Shown here: positions 6,428 through 6,502 of the stretch, piece by piece
Layout of the letters: each line of letters opens with the position of its first letter
Position numbering within the stretch: position 1 is the stretch's first letter
From: Candidatus Nanohalarchaeota archaeon
GTDB taxonomy: Archaea; EX4484-52; JAADEF01
Reading direction: 5' to 3'
DNA length: 6,502 bases
Assembly: GCA_013153555.1 (NCBI GenBank)
Contig: JAADEF010000060.1
Span: 1-6,502, forward strand
Notes under the pieces: generated by a model
Database searches by the model: none
What the model was told of the DNA's origin: nothing
The model's input: only the letters and a program-made list of their open reading frames with translations
Program-made: the position numbers and the translations under genes

Positions 6428-6502
6428 AATTCATCACAATTTCCCAAACCTTTTCATGAACTTCTTCTATACTTAACTCACCGTCCAAGACATGGATGTT
6501 GT
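6405..6502 (-). CDS. tmk: Thymidylate kinase, C-terminal fragment (gene continues off the right edge)
   Basis: The minus strand is open from the window edge to a TAA at 6405-6407, encoding 31 residues: NIHVLDGELSIEEVHEKVWE, then IVMNYANKQKQ. The pattern of a beta strand ending in VLDG/VIDG, then SIEEVHEKVW and IV, is the standard C-terminus of dTMP kinases, which phosphorylate dTMP to dTDP with ATP. The P-loop and lid lie outside the window, so identification rests on this tail and on the neighbouring nucleotide-hydrolase gene. The stop lies 23 bases inside the Nudix-MazG gene, in a different frame. Confidence 0.72.
   Translation of the reverse strand, partial: NIHVLDGELSIEEVHEKVWEIVMNYANKQKQ

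Noticed and set aside
6183..6476. Open frame on the plus strand across the Nudix N-terminus and tmk end
   Set aside because: Hydrophobic shadow of a Lys/Glu-rich gene; the opposite strand encodes a complete Nudix box.

Overview
The window looks archaeal. It carries a proteasome beta subunit with an autocatalytic threonine, the archaeal KH/beta-CASP nuclease aCPSF1 (FttA), an endonuclease Q-type PHP nuclease, and Shine-Dalgarno sequences matching the archaeal 16S tail (GAGGTGAT and variants). The DNA is AT-rich. The surface protein at the left edge resembles proteins common in DPANN and other groundwater lineages, so a DPANN or euryarchaeal genome is plausible, but the sequence does not settle the phylum.

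Layout. Bases 1-992 (+): 3' part of a secreted or surface protein with a short 34-residue repeat and a cysteine-rich C-terminal module. Bases 999-4851 (-): a cluster transcribed as psmB, aCPSF1, endoQ. Bases 4912-5385 (+): a small polytopic membrane protein with a His/Asp metal-ligand pattern, divergent from psmB. Bases 5363-6502 (-): the very 3' end of a thymidylate kinase gene overlapping a 354-residue fusion protein.

How the genes may work together. psmB next to aCPSF1 is a conserved archaeal neighbourhood joining protein turnover to RNA 3'-end formation. Here endoQ, a DNA-repair endonuclease for deaminated bases, follows aCPSF1 with no spacer and is probably co-transcribed. At the right edge, tmk (dTMP to dTDP) overlaps a gene that fuses an MTH1-like Nudix hydrolase, a MazG-type pyrophosphohydrolase and a DUF357 domain. 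That pairing suggests coupling of dNTP supply to removal of damaged or non-canonical nucleotides.

The Nudix-MazG-DUF357 fusion is the most unusual object in the window. Second are the psmB start, where the strong Shine-Dalgarno sequence overlaps the only canonical start codon and points at an ATT, and the U-rich tract just upstream of the gene for the archaeal termination nuclease. Gene density is very high: no stretch over 300 bases lacks a gene, both convergent junctions are a 6-base gap or an overlap, and I saw no tRNA, rRNA, CRISPR array or insertion sequence.
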